Shown here: piece after piece, positions 24,450 to 32,041 of the stretch | Position numbering within the stretch: position 1 is the first letter of the stretch | Layout: the number at the start of each line of letters is the position of its first letter | The notes under the pieces: model-generated | The model's input: only the letters and a program-made list of their open reading frames with translations | What the model was told of the DNA's origin: nothing | Databases searched by the model: none | Program-made: the position numbers and the translations under genes | Source: Fen-183 sp036504335 | GTDB lineage: Bacteria > Acidobacteriota > Thermoanaerobaculia > UBA5066 | Direction of reading: 5' to 3' | DNA: 64,000 nt | NCBI GenBank assembly: GCA_036504335.1 | Contig: DASXVJ010000012.1 | Span: 9,067 to 73,066, forward strand

Positions 24450-25223
24450 GTGCGGCTTCTGTCCCTCTGCCCGTCGATCACGGAGAGCCTTGCGGCGCTC
24501 GGGGCGGCCGGGGACCTCGTCGGGATCACGCGCTACTGCGTCCACCCGCAGGAGGCGCTGAAGGACGTCCCGCGCGTTGGCGGGACGAAGAACCCCGATT
24601 TCGCCGCCATCCGCGCCGCGAAGCCGGATCTCGTCTTCTGCAACGCCGAAGAGAATCGCGGCGAGGACATTGCGGCCCTGCGCAGCGAATTTGCGGTGGA
24701 CGTGTCGCACCCGCGGACGGTGGCTGAGATTCCGGCGCTCTTGCGGCATTTCGGGGCTGTCGCCGAAAAGAGAAGAGAGTCGGAGGAGATTTCTTTGAAG
24801 GTGGAAGAGGCGCTGGAGCGCGCCGAGGAGGAGGCGCGGCTGACGGGATCGCGTTTCCGCTTCGTCTACCTCATCTGGAAGGACCCCTGGATGACCGTCG
24901 GGCCGCGCACGTACGTGGCCGACCTGCTGCGCCGGGTGGGGGGCTCTCTCTCACTCGAAGAGTCTTCAGACGCCGACGCACCGGACTACCCGGCCACATC
25001 CGAGAACGCGATCCTGCTTTCGCGTCCGGACGTCCTCATCCTTCCCGATGAGCCTTACCCGTTCACTGGAAAGGACGAGGCCTTCTGGCGCGAGCGCCTC
25101 CCCGCCGCCTGTCGCGTCGTCCGAGTCGAGGGCGACGACTTCTGCTGGCACGGCGTCCGCACGGTCCGGGGACTCGACGCGGCGGCGCGGCTCGCGCGGC
25201 AGCTCTCGAGCAGCCCCGCGTGA
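24450..25223 (+). CDS. BtuF-like helical-backbone metal/cobalamin receptor without signal peptide
   Basis: A 257-residue protein of the cobalamin/siderophore-binding (BtuF/FhuD) fold. The N-terminus is RLLSLCPSITESLAALGAAG, followed by DLVGITRYCVHP, a family KPDLVFC strand, the long backbone helix (about 105-135) and FVYLIWKDPWMTVGPRTYV. BtuF proteins carry about 20 extra residues of signal peptide; here the mature fold begins at the start codon, so the product seems cytoplasmic. No btuCD genes are nearby. A cytoplasmic cobamide-binding role is a guess. A GA-element copy lies in the backbone helix at 24785-24810. Confidence 0.8.
   Translation: MRLLSLCPSITESLAALGAAGDLVGITRYCVHPQEALKDVPRVGGTKNPDFAAIRAAKPDLVFCNAEENRGEDIAALRSEFAVDVSHPRTVAEIPALLRHFGAVAEKRRESEEISLKVEEALERAEEEARLTGSRFRFVYLIWKDPWMTVGPRTYVADLLRRVGGSLSLEESSDADAPDYPATSENAILLSRPDVLILPDEPYPFTGKDEAFWRERLPAACRVVRVEGDDFCWHGVRTVRGLDAAARLARQLSSSPA
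24785..24810 (+). repeat. Dispersed GATTTCTT element, copy 6
   Basis: GGAGATTTCTTTGAAGGTGG, then AAGAGG, preceded by a GAAAAGAGAAGAGAG tract. It is read in a different frame (EISLKVEE) from the copies in alr. Confidence 0.7.
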
Positions 25224-25250
25224 CCCCGGCCGCTGGACGCCAGGACCGGC

Positions 25251-25856
25251 TCAGCCGCGCCGGTTCAGGAGGTCGAGGAACTCCTCGCGCACGGCCTTGG
25301 ACGCGAAGATTCCCCGGATCGAGGACGTCACCGTCAGCGCGCCGGGCTTCTTGACGCCCCGCATCTCGACGCAGAGGTGGCGGGCCTCGATGACGACCAT
25401 GACGCCCTGCGGCTTGAGCTCCTCCTCCAGGGTCGACGCGACCTGCTCCGTGAGGCGCTCCTGGAGCTGCGGCCTGCGGGCGTAGAACTCGAGGAGGCGC
25501 GGCAGCTTCGACAGCCCGACGATGCGTTCGTTCGGGATGTACGCGATGTGCCCGTGGCCGTAGAACGGCACGAAGTGGTGGGCGCACATGGAGTAGAAGG
25601 GAATGTCCTTCTCCATCACCATCGCGCTGTACTTTTCGTCGTTCGGGAACGTCGTGAGCCTCGGCCGGTTTCCGGCGTCGAGGCCCGAGAAGATCTCGAG
25701 GTACATTTTCGCGACGCGCTGGTCCGTGTCGACGAGGTTCGGATCCTTCTCGGGGTCGAGACCGAGGATCCGGATCATTTCCCGGACGTGACCGGCCAGC
25801 TTGTCGATGCGGGGGTCTGCGGCGACGGGGGGCTCGAGGATCGAGGAGGGGGCCAT
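25251..25856 (-). CDS. folE: GTP cyclohydrolase I
   Basis: A 201-residue enzyme converting GTP to 7,8-dihydroneopterin triphosphate, the first step of folate/pterin synthesis. It carries the zinc and catalytic motifs SMCAHHFVPFYGHGHIAYIP and LCVEMRGVKKPG, with the family motifs GLSKLPRLLEFYARRPQLQERLT. Length is standard. The start is ATG at 25856; TATGAT on the minus strand (25868-25863) ends 6 nt upstream, with no Shine-Dalgarno, so the transcript may be leaderless. It is divergent from pyruvate kinase by 33 bp. Confidence 0.95.
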   Translation of the reverse strand: MAPSSILEPPVAADPRIDKLAGHVREMIRILGLDPEKDPNLVDTDQRVAKMYLEIFSGLDAGNRPRLTTFPNDEKYSAMVMEKDIPFYSMCAHHFVPFYGHGHIAYIPNERIVGLSKLPRLLEFYARRPQLQERLTEQVASTLEEELKPQGVMVVIEARHLCVEMRGVKKPGALTVTSSIRGIFASKAVREEFLDLLNRRG

Positions 25857-25862
25857 CGGAGC

Positions 25863-25868
25863 ATCATA
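25863..25868 (-). promoter_or_regulatory. Putative -10 box of folE, leaderless geometry
   Basis: TATGAT on the minus strand ends 6 nt before the folE ATG. Confidence 0.4.
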
Positions 25869-25889
25869 CGGCGCGGCGGGGGAGGACGG

Positions 25890-27335
25890 ATGCCGGAAAA
25901 GACCGGAGACGGCGCGACGAAGATCGTGGCGACGATCGCGGGCAACGCGGAGAAGCCGGGCGCGCTCGACGCGCTTCTCGCCGCGGGGGTGGACGTCGTC
26001 CGCCTGAACGGGGCGCACGCGAAGCCCGGCGACATCGCCCGCCGGACGGCTCTCGTGAGGCGGGTCTCCGCGCGGCGGGGGAAGCCCGTCGGCGTTCTCC
26101 TCGACCTCGGCGGCCCGAAGATCCGCCTCGGCGCCCTGCCCGGCGGCTCGGCGTCGCTCCTGACCGGCCGGTCCGTCGAGCTCGTCGCGGGCTCCGCGTC
26201 CGAGGGAGGAGAACGGGGCGGCATCGTGCGCCTCGCGGTCACGTACCCGGCCCTCCTGAAGGACGTGAAGAGAGGCGCGGAGATCCGCATCGACGACGGC
26301 AGGGTCCGCCTCGAAGTGACGGGGCGGCGGCGCGGGGCGCTGCGCGCCGTCGTGCGCACGGGCGGCCGCGTCAAGAGCGAGGCCGGCGTGAACTTCCCGG
26401 ACTCGACGCTCACGGCGCCCGCCCTCACGCCCAAGGACCGCCGCGACCTCGGCGAGGCGCTCGACGCGGGCGTGGACTTCGTCGGGCTCTCGTTCGTGCG
26501 CAGCGCGGCGCACGTCGCGCAGCTGCGGCGCCTCTTCGGACGCGTCGCCGAGGACCGCCGCCCCTGGATCGTCGCGAAGATCGAGCGTCCGGAGGCGCTT
26601 CGGGACCTCGACCGGATCGCCGCCGCCTCCGACGCGCTCATGGTGGCGCGCGGCGACCTCGGCGTGGAGATCGGCCTTGCCCGCGTCCCGGCCGCGCAAC
26701 GCGAGATCCTCGCGGCCGGCCGCCGGCACGCGGTGCCCGTCATCGTCGCGACGCAGATGCTGGAGTCCATGATCGAGTGCCCCGTCCCGACCCGGGCGGA
26801 GGTGTCCGACGTCGCCCTCGCGGTGCACGACGGCGCCGACGCCGTGATGCTCTCGGGCGAAACGGCGATCGGCGCCTACCCCGTCGAGGCGGTCCGGGCG
26901 ATGGCCGAGATCGCCGGCGCCGCCGAGGTGCCCGACGCGGGGAGCGTGCCCGCCGCGCTCCCCGCGCCTTCCCCGGGCGACTTCACGGCCGTCATGGCCC
27001 GCGCCGCCGCCGAGGCCGCGCGGCTCGGGGGCGCTTCGGTCCTCGTCGTCCACACCGAGTCGGGCCGCACGGCCCGCCTCGCGTCCAAGAACACGCTCTC
27101 GCTCCCGATCGTGGTCTTCACGCCCCGCGAGTCCGTGCGCCGCAAGCTGACGCTTCTCCGTGACGTCGTGTCGTTTCGCGTGCCGAAGACGCGGACCGTG
27201 GAGGAGCGCATTCGCGCCGCGGACGCGCTGCTCGCCAGGGTCCCGCGCCTCGCGGGCGCGACGATCGTCGAGGTGTCCGGCGCGTCGCCGACCGCGGGCG
27301 CGACGAACGTCGTCCGGCTCCGCCGGCTGCCCTGA
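25890..27335 (+). CDS. pyk: Pyruvate kinase, probably K+-independent type
   Basis: A 481-residue glycolytic enzyme (phosphoenolpyruvate + ADP to pyruvate + ATP). It has TKIVATI at the N-terminus, the catalytic lysine in WIVAKIERPEAL, the MVARGDLGVEIG metal-site strand, ATQMLESMI and LSGETAIGAYPVEAV. In the monovalent-cation region it reads LLDLGGPKIRLG, not the usual LDTKGPEIRTG. Leu113, Lys117 and Leu120 (rabbit numbering) are the residues seen in enzymes that do not need K+. The NFSH motif is also changed to NGAH, losing the K+-ligand Ser. The start is ATG at 25890, after GGGGGAGGA. Confidence 0.93.
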   Translation: MPEKTGDGATKIVATIAGNAEKPGALDALLAAGVDVVRLNGAHAKPGDIARRTALVRRVSARRGKPVGVLLDLGGPKIRLGALPGGSASLLTGRSVELVAGSASEGGERGGIVRLAVTYPALLKDVKRGAEIRIDDGRVRLEVTGRRRGALRAVVRTGGRVKSEAGVNFPDSTLTAPALTPKDRRDLGEALDAGVDFVGLSFVRSAAHVAQLRRLFGRVAEDRRPWIVAKIERPEALRDLDRIAAASDALMVARGDLGVEIGLARVPAAQREILAAGRRHAVPVIVATQMLESMIECPVPTRAEVSDVALAVHDGADAVMLSGETAIGAYPVEAVRAMAEIAGAAEVPDAGSVPAALPAPSPGDFTAVMARAAAEAARLGGASVLVVHTESGRTARLASKNTLSLPIVVFTPRESVRRKLTLLRDVVSFRVPKTRTVEERIRAADALLARVPRLAGATIVEVSGASPTAGATNVVRLRRLP

Positions 27336-27338
27336 GGG

Positions 27339-29024
27339 TCACTCCGGCGAGGGCGCGAGAGGGTTCATCGTGGGCGCTCCCGCGGGCGCGATCTCGAGGT
27401 CGTCGCCGTCCATCTCCTCGGGGTCGTAGGCGACGCCGAGGTAGGACAGGAGCGTCGGCGCGAGGTCGACGGTGCGAGCCGCGCGGCGGTGGCCGGGCGG
27501 CACGCCGGGGCCGGCGAAAAGGAACGGGACCACGGTCTCGCTGCGGCCGAGGGAGCCGTGCCCGGCGGCCTTGCCGGACGTGAACCCGTAGCCCTCGGCG
27601 GTGGAGACGAAGACGTCGGGAGCGCGCGGCGAATCGAAGAACTCGGGCAGCTGCACGACGAGATCCGGGTACGGCCCGGCCGCCGTCGCGTCGAGCCAGT
27701 CGTCCGCGTCGCGCGGGGCGCCCAGGAGGCCCCGGACCGCCGGGTCGGCGGCGTAGCCCAGCGGGTCCACGCCCTCGAGGACGTGGTACGAGTAGCGCGG
27801 CGGCGCGTCGTCACCGTCGACGCGCGCGATCTCCGAGCGGCCCGAGGGTCCGTACACGACGACACGGCCGGCCGAGGGCCCGCGGGTCACGACGAGGCGC
27901 ACCTCGGGAGCGCGCGCGAGCGACGCGGCAAACGCGGAGACGGGCGGCATCCTCAGGCGCGGCGCAGGCGTTCCCTTCCTGTTCTTCTGCTTGCGCGTCC
28001 GGAACGCTCCCGGCACCTCGTCGGGCGGGCGCTCGGAGGGCAGCCAGATCATGGCGCCGCGGTACGCGCCCACCGCGATCATCGCGTCGCCGACGTCGTA
28101 CGTCTTGTCCTTTCGGGGCGCGGACACGAGAACGCAGTCCCCCTTCGTGCAGTCGGCCTCCGTCGGATTCGCGCGGAGGACGCGGTTCACGAGCTCGTTC
28201 GCGTCCACGAACGTGTGGTACGTGCGGTTGCCGTGGTCGCCGACGAGGACGAAGAGGATCCGGTCGTCGACCTTGAGTTTCCTCAGGCGCCTGACGAAGC
28301 GGCCGAACGCCTTGTCGATCGAGACGAGGGTGGCGTGAAACTCCCCGCTGCCGGGGCCTTCGGCGTGCGCGACTTCGTCCGGCCCGAGGAGATGGCCCCA
28401 CACGAGGCTGGGCAGGCGGCCCGAGGCGGCCGCGCCCGCGTACGCGTCGCCCATGTCGTCGAGCGTCTTGCGGTCGAGGAACGGCCAGTCGTAGCGGGCG
28501 TACGACGCCATGACGGCGACCGTGTTCTTCACGTGCACCGCCGCGCCGCGCGCGATGGGCGTCGTGACGGCGACGGTGTCGGCAGGCAGCCGCTCGAAGA
28601 GCGTGCGCGCCGCCGGGGTCAGGAAGTCGCCCGCCGCGTAGGTGCGGAAGATGTTCGTGTGGGCTTCCCGCACGCGCAGGCGCCGGTCGAGCCAGACGTT
28701 CGCGGGGATCCCGTGGTGGCCGGGAAAGAGGCCCGTCAGCATCGCGCCGAGATTCGGGTACGTCTCGCTCGGGACGGAGGCGACCGCGTTGTCGACGACG
28801 AGCGCGCGGTCGACGATCTCCCGGCGGATGTTCGGGAGCGCGCCCTCGGCGAGGAGGTGGTCGAAGGCCTCCTTCGACAGGCCGTCGACGAAGAGGACGC
28901 AGACCGAGGCGCGGTCCTTCGCGCCGGCGGCCTCCGCGGCGCTCTGGACGCGCGAGCGGACGGAGCACCCGGCGAGTGTCGCCGCGAGGGCGGCGGCGCA
29001 GACGAAACGGGGGGCCTGGCGCAC
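27339..29024 (-). CDS. Alkaline-phosphatase-superfamily (nucleotide pyrophosphatase-like) lipoprotein
   Basis: A 561-residue protein with a lipoprotein signal (ATLAGCS, Cys at about 20). The metal-dependent phosphodiesterase core includes CVLFVDGLS (first Asp), the nucleophile region ASVPSETYPNLGAMLTG, GHHGIPAN, the PSLVWGHLLGPDEVAH aspartate/histidine segment and VLVGDHGNRTYH. The family includes nucleotide pyrophosphatases, phosphopentomutases and type I phosphodiesterases; the substrate is uncertain. It would act at the outer face of a membrane. The start is GTG at 29024, with TACCCT (29037-29032) ending 7 nt upstream. It is convergent with pyk (3 bp apart). Confidence 0.85.
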   Translation of the reverse strand: MRQAPRFVCAAALAATLAGCSVRSRVQSAAEAAGAKDRASVCVLFVDGLSKEAFDHLLAEGALPNIRREIVDRALVVDNAVASVPSETYPNLGAMLTGLFPGHHGIPANVWLDRRLRVREAHTNIFRTYAAGDFLTPAARTLFERLPADTVAVTTPIARGAAVHVKNTVAVMASYARYDWPFLDRKTLDDMGDAYAGAAASGRLPSLVWGHLLGPDEVAHAEGPGSGEFHATLVSIDKAFGRFVRRLRKLKVDDRILFVLVGDHGNRTYHTFVDANELVNRVLRANPTEADCTKGDCVLVSAPRKDKTYDVGDAMIAVGAYRGAMIWLPSERPPDEVPGAFRTRKQKNRKGTPAPRLRMPPVSAFAASLARAPEVRLVVTRGPSAGRVVVYGPSGRSEIARVDGDDAPPRYSYHVLEGVDPLGYAADPAVRGLLGAPRDADDWLDATAAGPYPDLVVQLPEFFDSPRAPDVFVSTAEGYGFTSGKAAGHGSLGRSETVVPFLFAGPGVPPGHRRAARTVDLAPTLLSYLGVAYDPEEMDGDDLEIAPAGAPTMNPLAPSPE

Positions 29025-29031
29025 GCCCGGA

Positions 29032-29037
29032 AGGGTA
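29032..29037 (-). promoter_or_regulatory. Putative -10 box, leaderless geometry
   Basis: TACCCT on the minus strand ends 7 nt before the GTG at 29024 of the phosphodiesterase-like lipoprotein gene. Confidence 0.4.
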
Positions 29038-29065
29038 CAGGAGCGGCTCGGGCCTGCGCTCGCGT

Positions 29066-29071
29066 TACCAT
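29066..29071 (+). promoter_or_regulatory. Putative -10 box of PHP gene, leaderless geometry
   Basis: TACCAT ends 6 nt before the ATG at 29078, divergent from the box at 29037-29032. Confidence 0.4.
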
Positions 29072-29077
29072 CCCCGG

Positions 29078-29950
29078 ATGCCTCCGTTTCGCGGTGCCGA
29101 CCTGCACTGCCATTCGACGTTCTCCGACGGGGTCGACGCGCCCGCGCGTCTCGTGGCCCATGCCGTCGAGGCGGGCCTCTCGGTCCTCGCGCTCTCGGAC
29201 CACGACGCGATGCACGGACTCCCCGAGTTCGAGGCCGCCGCGAAGGGGACGGGCCTCGTGACCGTGGCGGCGAGCGAGCTTTCCACGCGCTGCAACGGCG
29301 ACGACGTGCATGTGCTCGGCCTCTTTCTCGACCCCGAGGAGCCCGCGATGAAGGCCCGGCTGGAGCGTTTCCGCGTGGACCGCGACACGCGGGGCGAGGC
29401 GATGGTGGAGAAGCTCGCCGCCCTCGGGATGCCGCTCGACCTCGCCGCGATCCGTGAAGTGGTCGGCGGGGGCTCCTTCGGGCGCCCCCACATCGCGCGC
29501 GCGATGCTCACGAAGGGCTACGTGAAGACGTTCGACGAAGCGTTCGACACGTGGCTGGCTCATGGAAAGCCGGGCTACGTCCCGAAGCCGAAGTGGACGC
29601 TCGAGGAGGCCATCGCCGCGATCCGGACGGCAGGGGGGCTCTCCGTCATCGCGCACCCCGTCTGGTACGAAGACCCCGAGCAGGTCGTCGAGATCGGCGT
29701 CACCGCCGGGCTGGACGGCCTCGAGGTCTACCACCTCGACCAGGCGGGCAAGGAGAACGAGTTCGGCAAGCTCGCCGAGCGCCACGGGCTCCTGAAGTCC
29801 GCGGGCTCCGACTACCACGGCCCCGCGGAGGGGAAGCGGCGCGTCGGAGCGTGCCGCCTCAACGCCGCCGGCTGGGAGCGCATGGTCGCGGCGGCCGAGG
29901 CGCGCCGCGTCGAGTCCGGCCGGCCGCCGCTCGACCTTTCGCCTCGCTGA
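29078..29950 (+). CDS. PHP-domain phosphoesterase (RNase AM/nucleoside bisphosphate phosphatase-like)
   Basis: A 290-residue PHP protein. The four metal-binding motifs are ADLHCHSTFSDG, LALSDHDAMHG, the ASELSTRCNGDDVHVLG block, and SAGSDYHGPAEG near the end, with VIAHPVWY between. This matches the YciV/RNase AM (Rnm) group, which removes nucleotides from 5' ends of short RNA or hydrolyses 3',5'-nucleoside bisphosphates such as pAp. It is cytoplasmic. The insert FGRPHIARAM is also characteristic of that group. Confidence 0.88.
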   Translation: MPPFRGADLHCHSTFSDGVDAPARLVAHAVEAGLSVLALSDHDAMHGLPEFEAAAKGTGLVTVAASELSTRCNGDDVHVLGLFLDPEEPAMKARLERFRVDRDTRGEAMVEKLAALGMPLDLAAIREVVGGGSFGRPHIARAMLTKGYVKTFDEAFDTWLAHGKPGYVPKPKWTLEEAIAAIRTAGGLSVIAHPVWYEDPEQVVEIGVTAGLDGLEVYHLDQAGKENEFGKLAERHGLLKSAGSDYHGPAEGKRRVGACRLNAAGWERMVAAAEARRVESGRPPLDLSPR

Positions 29951-29974
29951 GGTGAGAGACGGGCCTCCGGAGCG

Positions 29975-30532
29975 TCAGACGTGGCGCCAGTGGCCCGCGG
30001 TGTAGGTCCAGCGTCCGTGCTCGTGGTGCCAGTGCGCGGGAACCCAGACCTCCTCGACGCGCCGGGTCTCCCAGCGGCCGGGCGCCCACACGTGTGCGTT
30101 GTTCTCCCAGCCCCAGTGCCCGGCGACCCAGAAGGCGTCCGCCCCGGGAGGCGGAGGGACGGTCTCGATGCGCCCGGCGGGAGGGGGCCCGGGAGCGACG
30201 ATCCTCACCTCGCCGGGGACGGGCGAGGTCTTCACCCAGTGGCCGGGATAGAAGAACCACTCGCTGCCGCGGTGCGCCCAGTGGTCGCGGACCCAGACGT
30301 GCCCGGACCGGGACTTGACCCAGTGGCCCGCGACCCAGACATGGGCGTGGCCGTTCCACCTCCAGTGCCCCGCGACCCAGAAGTGGCCCGGTGAGGGGGC
30401 GACGGTCATGACCTCGACACGCGGCAGGGGAGGCGGGACGCCGATCCGCAGCGTGAAGCTGTCGGCGACGGCGGCGGACGCGGAGAGCGCGAGGGCGGCG
30501 ACGACGAGGAACCGGGCGAGCGCGCGGGGCAT
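29975..30532 (-). CDS. Secreted YXWGXW-repeat protein
   Basis: A 185-residue exported protein with a signal peptide (about 1-24, cleaved after SAAVA). Repeated W-rich units follow, such as GHFWVAGHWRWNG, HVWVAGHWVKSRSG, HVWVRDHW, EWFFYPGHWVK, AFWVAGHWGWENN, HVWAPGRWE and HWHHEHGRWTYTAGHW. These match the YXWGXW family found in envelope proteins of Acidobacteriota and Proteobacteria; the function is unknown. I chose ATG at 30532, which follows AGGAGGTG, over an upstream in-frame ATG. Confidence 0.85.
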   Translation of the reverse strand: MPRALARFLVVAALALSASAAVADSFTLRIGVPPPLPRVEVMTVAPSPGHFWVAGHWRWNGHAHVWVAGHWVKSRSGHVWVRDHWAHRGSEWFFYPGHWVKTSPVPGEVRIVAPGPPPAGRIETVPPPPGADAFWVAGHWGWENNAHVWAPGRWETRRVEEVWVPAHWHHEHGRWTYTAGHWRHV

Positions 30533-30629
30533 GGGCACCTCCTGTAAGAAATCGCTCCGGGCGGGAAGACGCAAGGTCCGGGCCTGGGATTACGCGCGCC
30601 GCCGCCGGCGTGAGGAGCGTCACGCCCCG

Positions 30630-30649
30630 CGGAAAGGGGATGCTTTCCG
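30630..30649. promoter_or_regulatory. Inverted repeat upstream of dnaB
   Basis: Arms CGGAAAG and CTTTCCG with a 6-base loop, in the 153-bp divergent region between the YXWGXW gene and dnaB. TATCCT at 30669-30674, 11 nt before the dnaB ATG, is a likely -10. A direct repeat GGTCCCG flanks it. Confidence 0.35.
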
Positions 30650-30685
30650 GGAGGTCCCGCGAGCGATATATCCTTCGCGGTCCCG

Positions 30686-32041
30686 ATGTCCGCCCTCGCC
30701 CCCGCCACCGCGGAGACCATGCCGTCGAGGCCCGACGCCGAGCGGAGCCTCCTGGGCGCCGTCCTGATCGACGGGGCGCTCCTCTCCCGGGTGATGGAGT
30801 TCCTCGCCCCGGACGACTTCGCGGCCGAGCCGCACCGCGTGATCTACGAGGCCGCGCTCGCGCTGGCGGACCGGCGCGAGGGCATCGACCTCGTCATGGT
30901 CCAGAGCGAGCTCGAGAAGACGGGCCGGCTGGAGCGGGCGGGCGGCCCGGCCTACCTCTCGTCCCTCGTGGACGTCGTTCCGGACGTCGAGAACGTCGAG
31001 GGCTACGCCCGGCTCGTCCGCGAGGCCTCGCTCCGGCGCCTCGTGATCCTCCAGTCGCGCCGCGCCATCCGCGAGGCCGTGTCCGCCCCGGACGCCGAGA
31101 CCGTTCTCGAGAACGCCCAGCGCGAGCTCGTCGAGATCGCGAAGGGGTCCATCAAGGGCGGTTTCGTGAAGCTCTCGCGGATCGCGGAGAAGAACGAGGA
31201 GGAGATCCAGAACCTCCACGGCCGCGGCGGGATGCTCACGGGCCTGCCGTCCGGATTCACGCGCCTGAACGCGCTCACGCAGGGCCTCCAGAAGACCGAC
31301 CTCATCGTCGTCGCGGCCCGTCCCGGCATGGGCAAGACGGCGTTCGCGCTGAACATCGCGGCGACCCTCACGATCCGGGAGAAGCACGTCGTCGGCTTCT
31401 TCTCGCTCGAGATGTCGGCCCAGCAGCTCGGCTTCCGCATCCAGTGCTCCGAGGCGCGCGTGAACCTCCAACGCCTGCGCGAGGGGCGGCTCAGCAAGGA
31501 AGAGAAGAAGGCGCTGTTCTTCTCGACGCAGCAGATGCGCGAGGCGAATCTCTTCGTGGACGACACGCCCGCGATCACGCTCCTCGAGATGCGTGCGCGG
31601 GCGCTTCAGCTCAAGCAGCGGCACGGCCTCCACGCCCTGTTCGTGGACTACCTCCAGATCATGGGGACGCGCGGCAAGGTGGAGAACCGCACGCAGGAGG
31701 TCAGCGCGTTCTCGCGCGGACTCAAGGCGCTCGCAAAGGAGCTGGACGTCCCGGTCATCGCCCTCTCGCAGCTCTCGCGCCGCACCGAGCAGCGCGGGGC
31801 CGAGAAGGAGCCCGTGCTCTCCGACCTGCGCGAGTCGGGCGCCATCGAGCAGGACGCGGACGTCGTCCTCTTCCTCTCGCGCCCGGAGTACTACGACAAG
31901 GACACGGAGCAGAAGAACGTCTGCGACGTCATCATCGCGAAGCAGCGAAACGGTCCGACGGACCGCTTCACGCTCGGGTGGTCGGGCGAGTACACGCGCT
32001 TCTCCGACCTCGCGATGATGAGCGAAGGCCCGGGCCTGTGA
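30686..32041 (+). CDS. dnaB: Replicative DNA helicase
   Basis: A 451-residue hexameric helicase that unwinds DNA at the fork. An N-terminal DnaB domain (DAERSLLGAVLIDG, IDLVMVQSEL, GGPAYLSSL) precedes the RecA-like core with Walker A AARPGMGKTAFALN (about 210-223), GFFSLEMSAQQL, HALFVDYLQIM (Walker B) and SQLSRRTEQR. No intein is present, and the length is normal. It heads a tight operon, since alr starts within its stop codon (GTGA). Confidence 0.96.
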   Translation: MSALAPATAETMPSRPDAERSLLGAVLIDGALLSRVMEFLAPDDFAAEPHRVIYEAALALADRREGIDLVMVQSELEKTGRLERAGGPAYLSSLVDVVPDVENVEGYARLVREASLRRLVILQSRRAIREAVSAPDAETVLENAQRELVEIAKGSIKGGFVKLSRIAEKNEEEIQNLHGRGGMLTGLPSGFTRLNALTQGLQKTDLIVVAARPGMGKTAFALNIAATLTIREKHVVGFFSLEMSAQQLGFRIQCSEARVNLQRLREGRLSKEEKKALFFSTQQMREANLFVDDTPAITLLEMRARALQLKQRHGLHALFVDYLQIMGTRGKVENRTQEVSAFSRGLKALAKELDVPVIALSQLSRRTEQRGAEKEPVLSDLRESGAIEQDADVVLFLSRPEYYDKDTEQKNVCDVIIAKQRNGPTDRFTLGWSGEYTRFSDLAMMSEGPGL

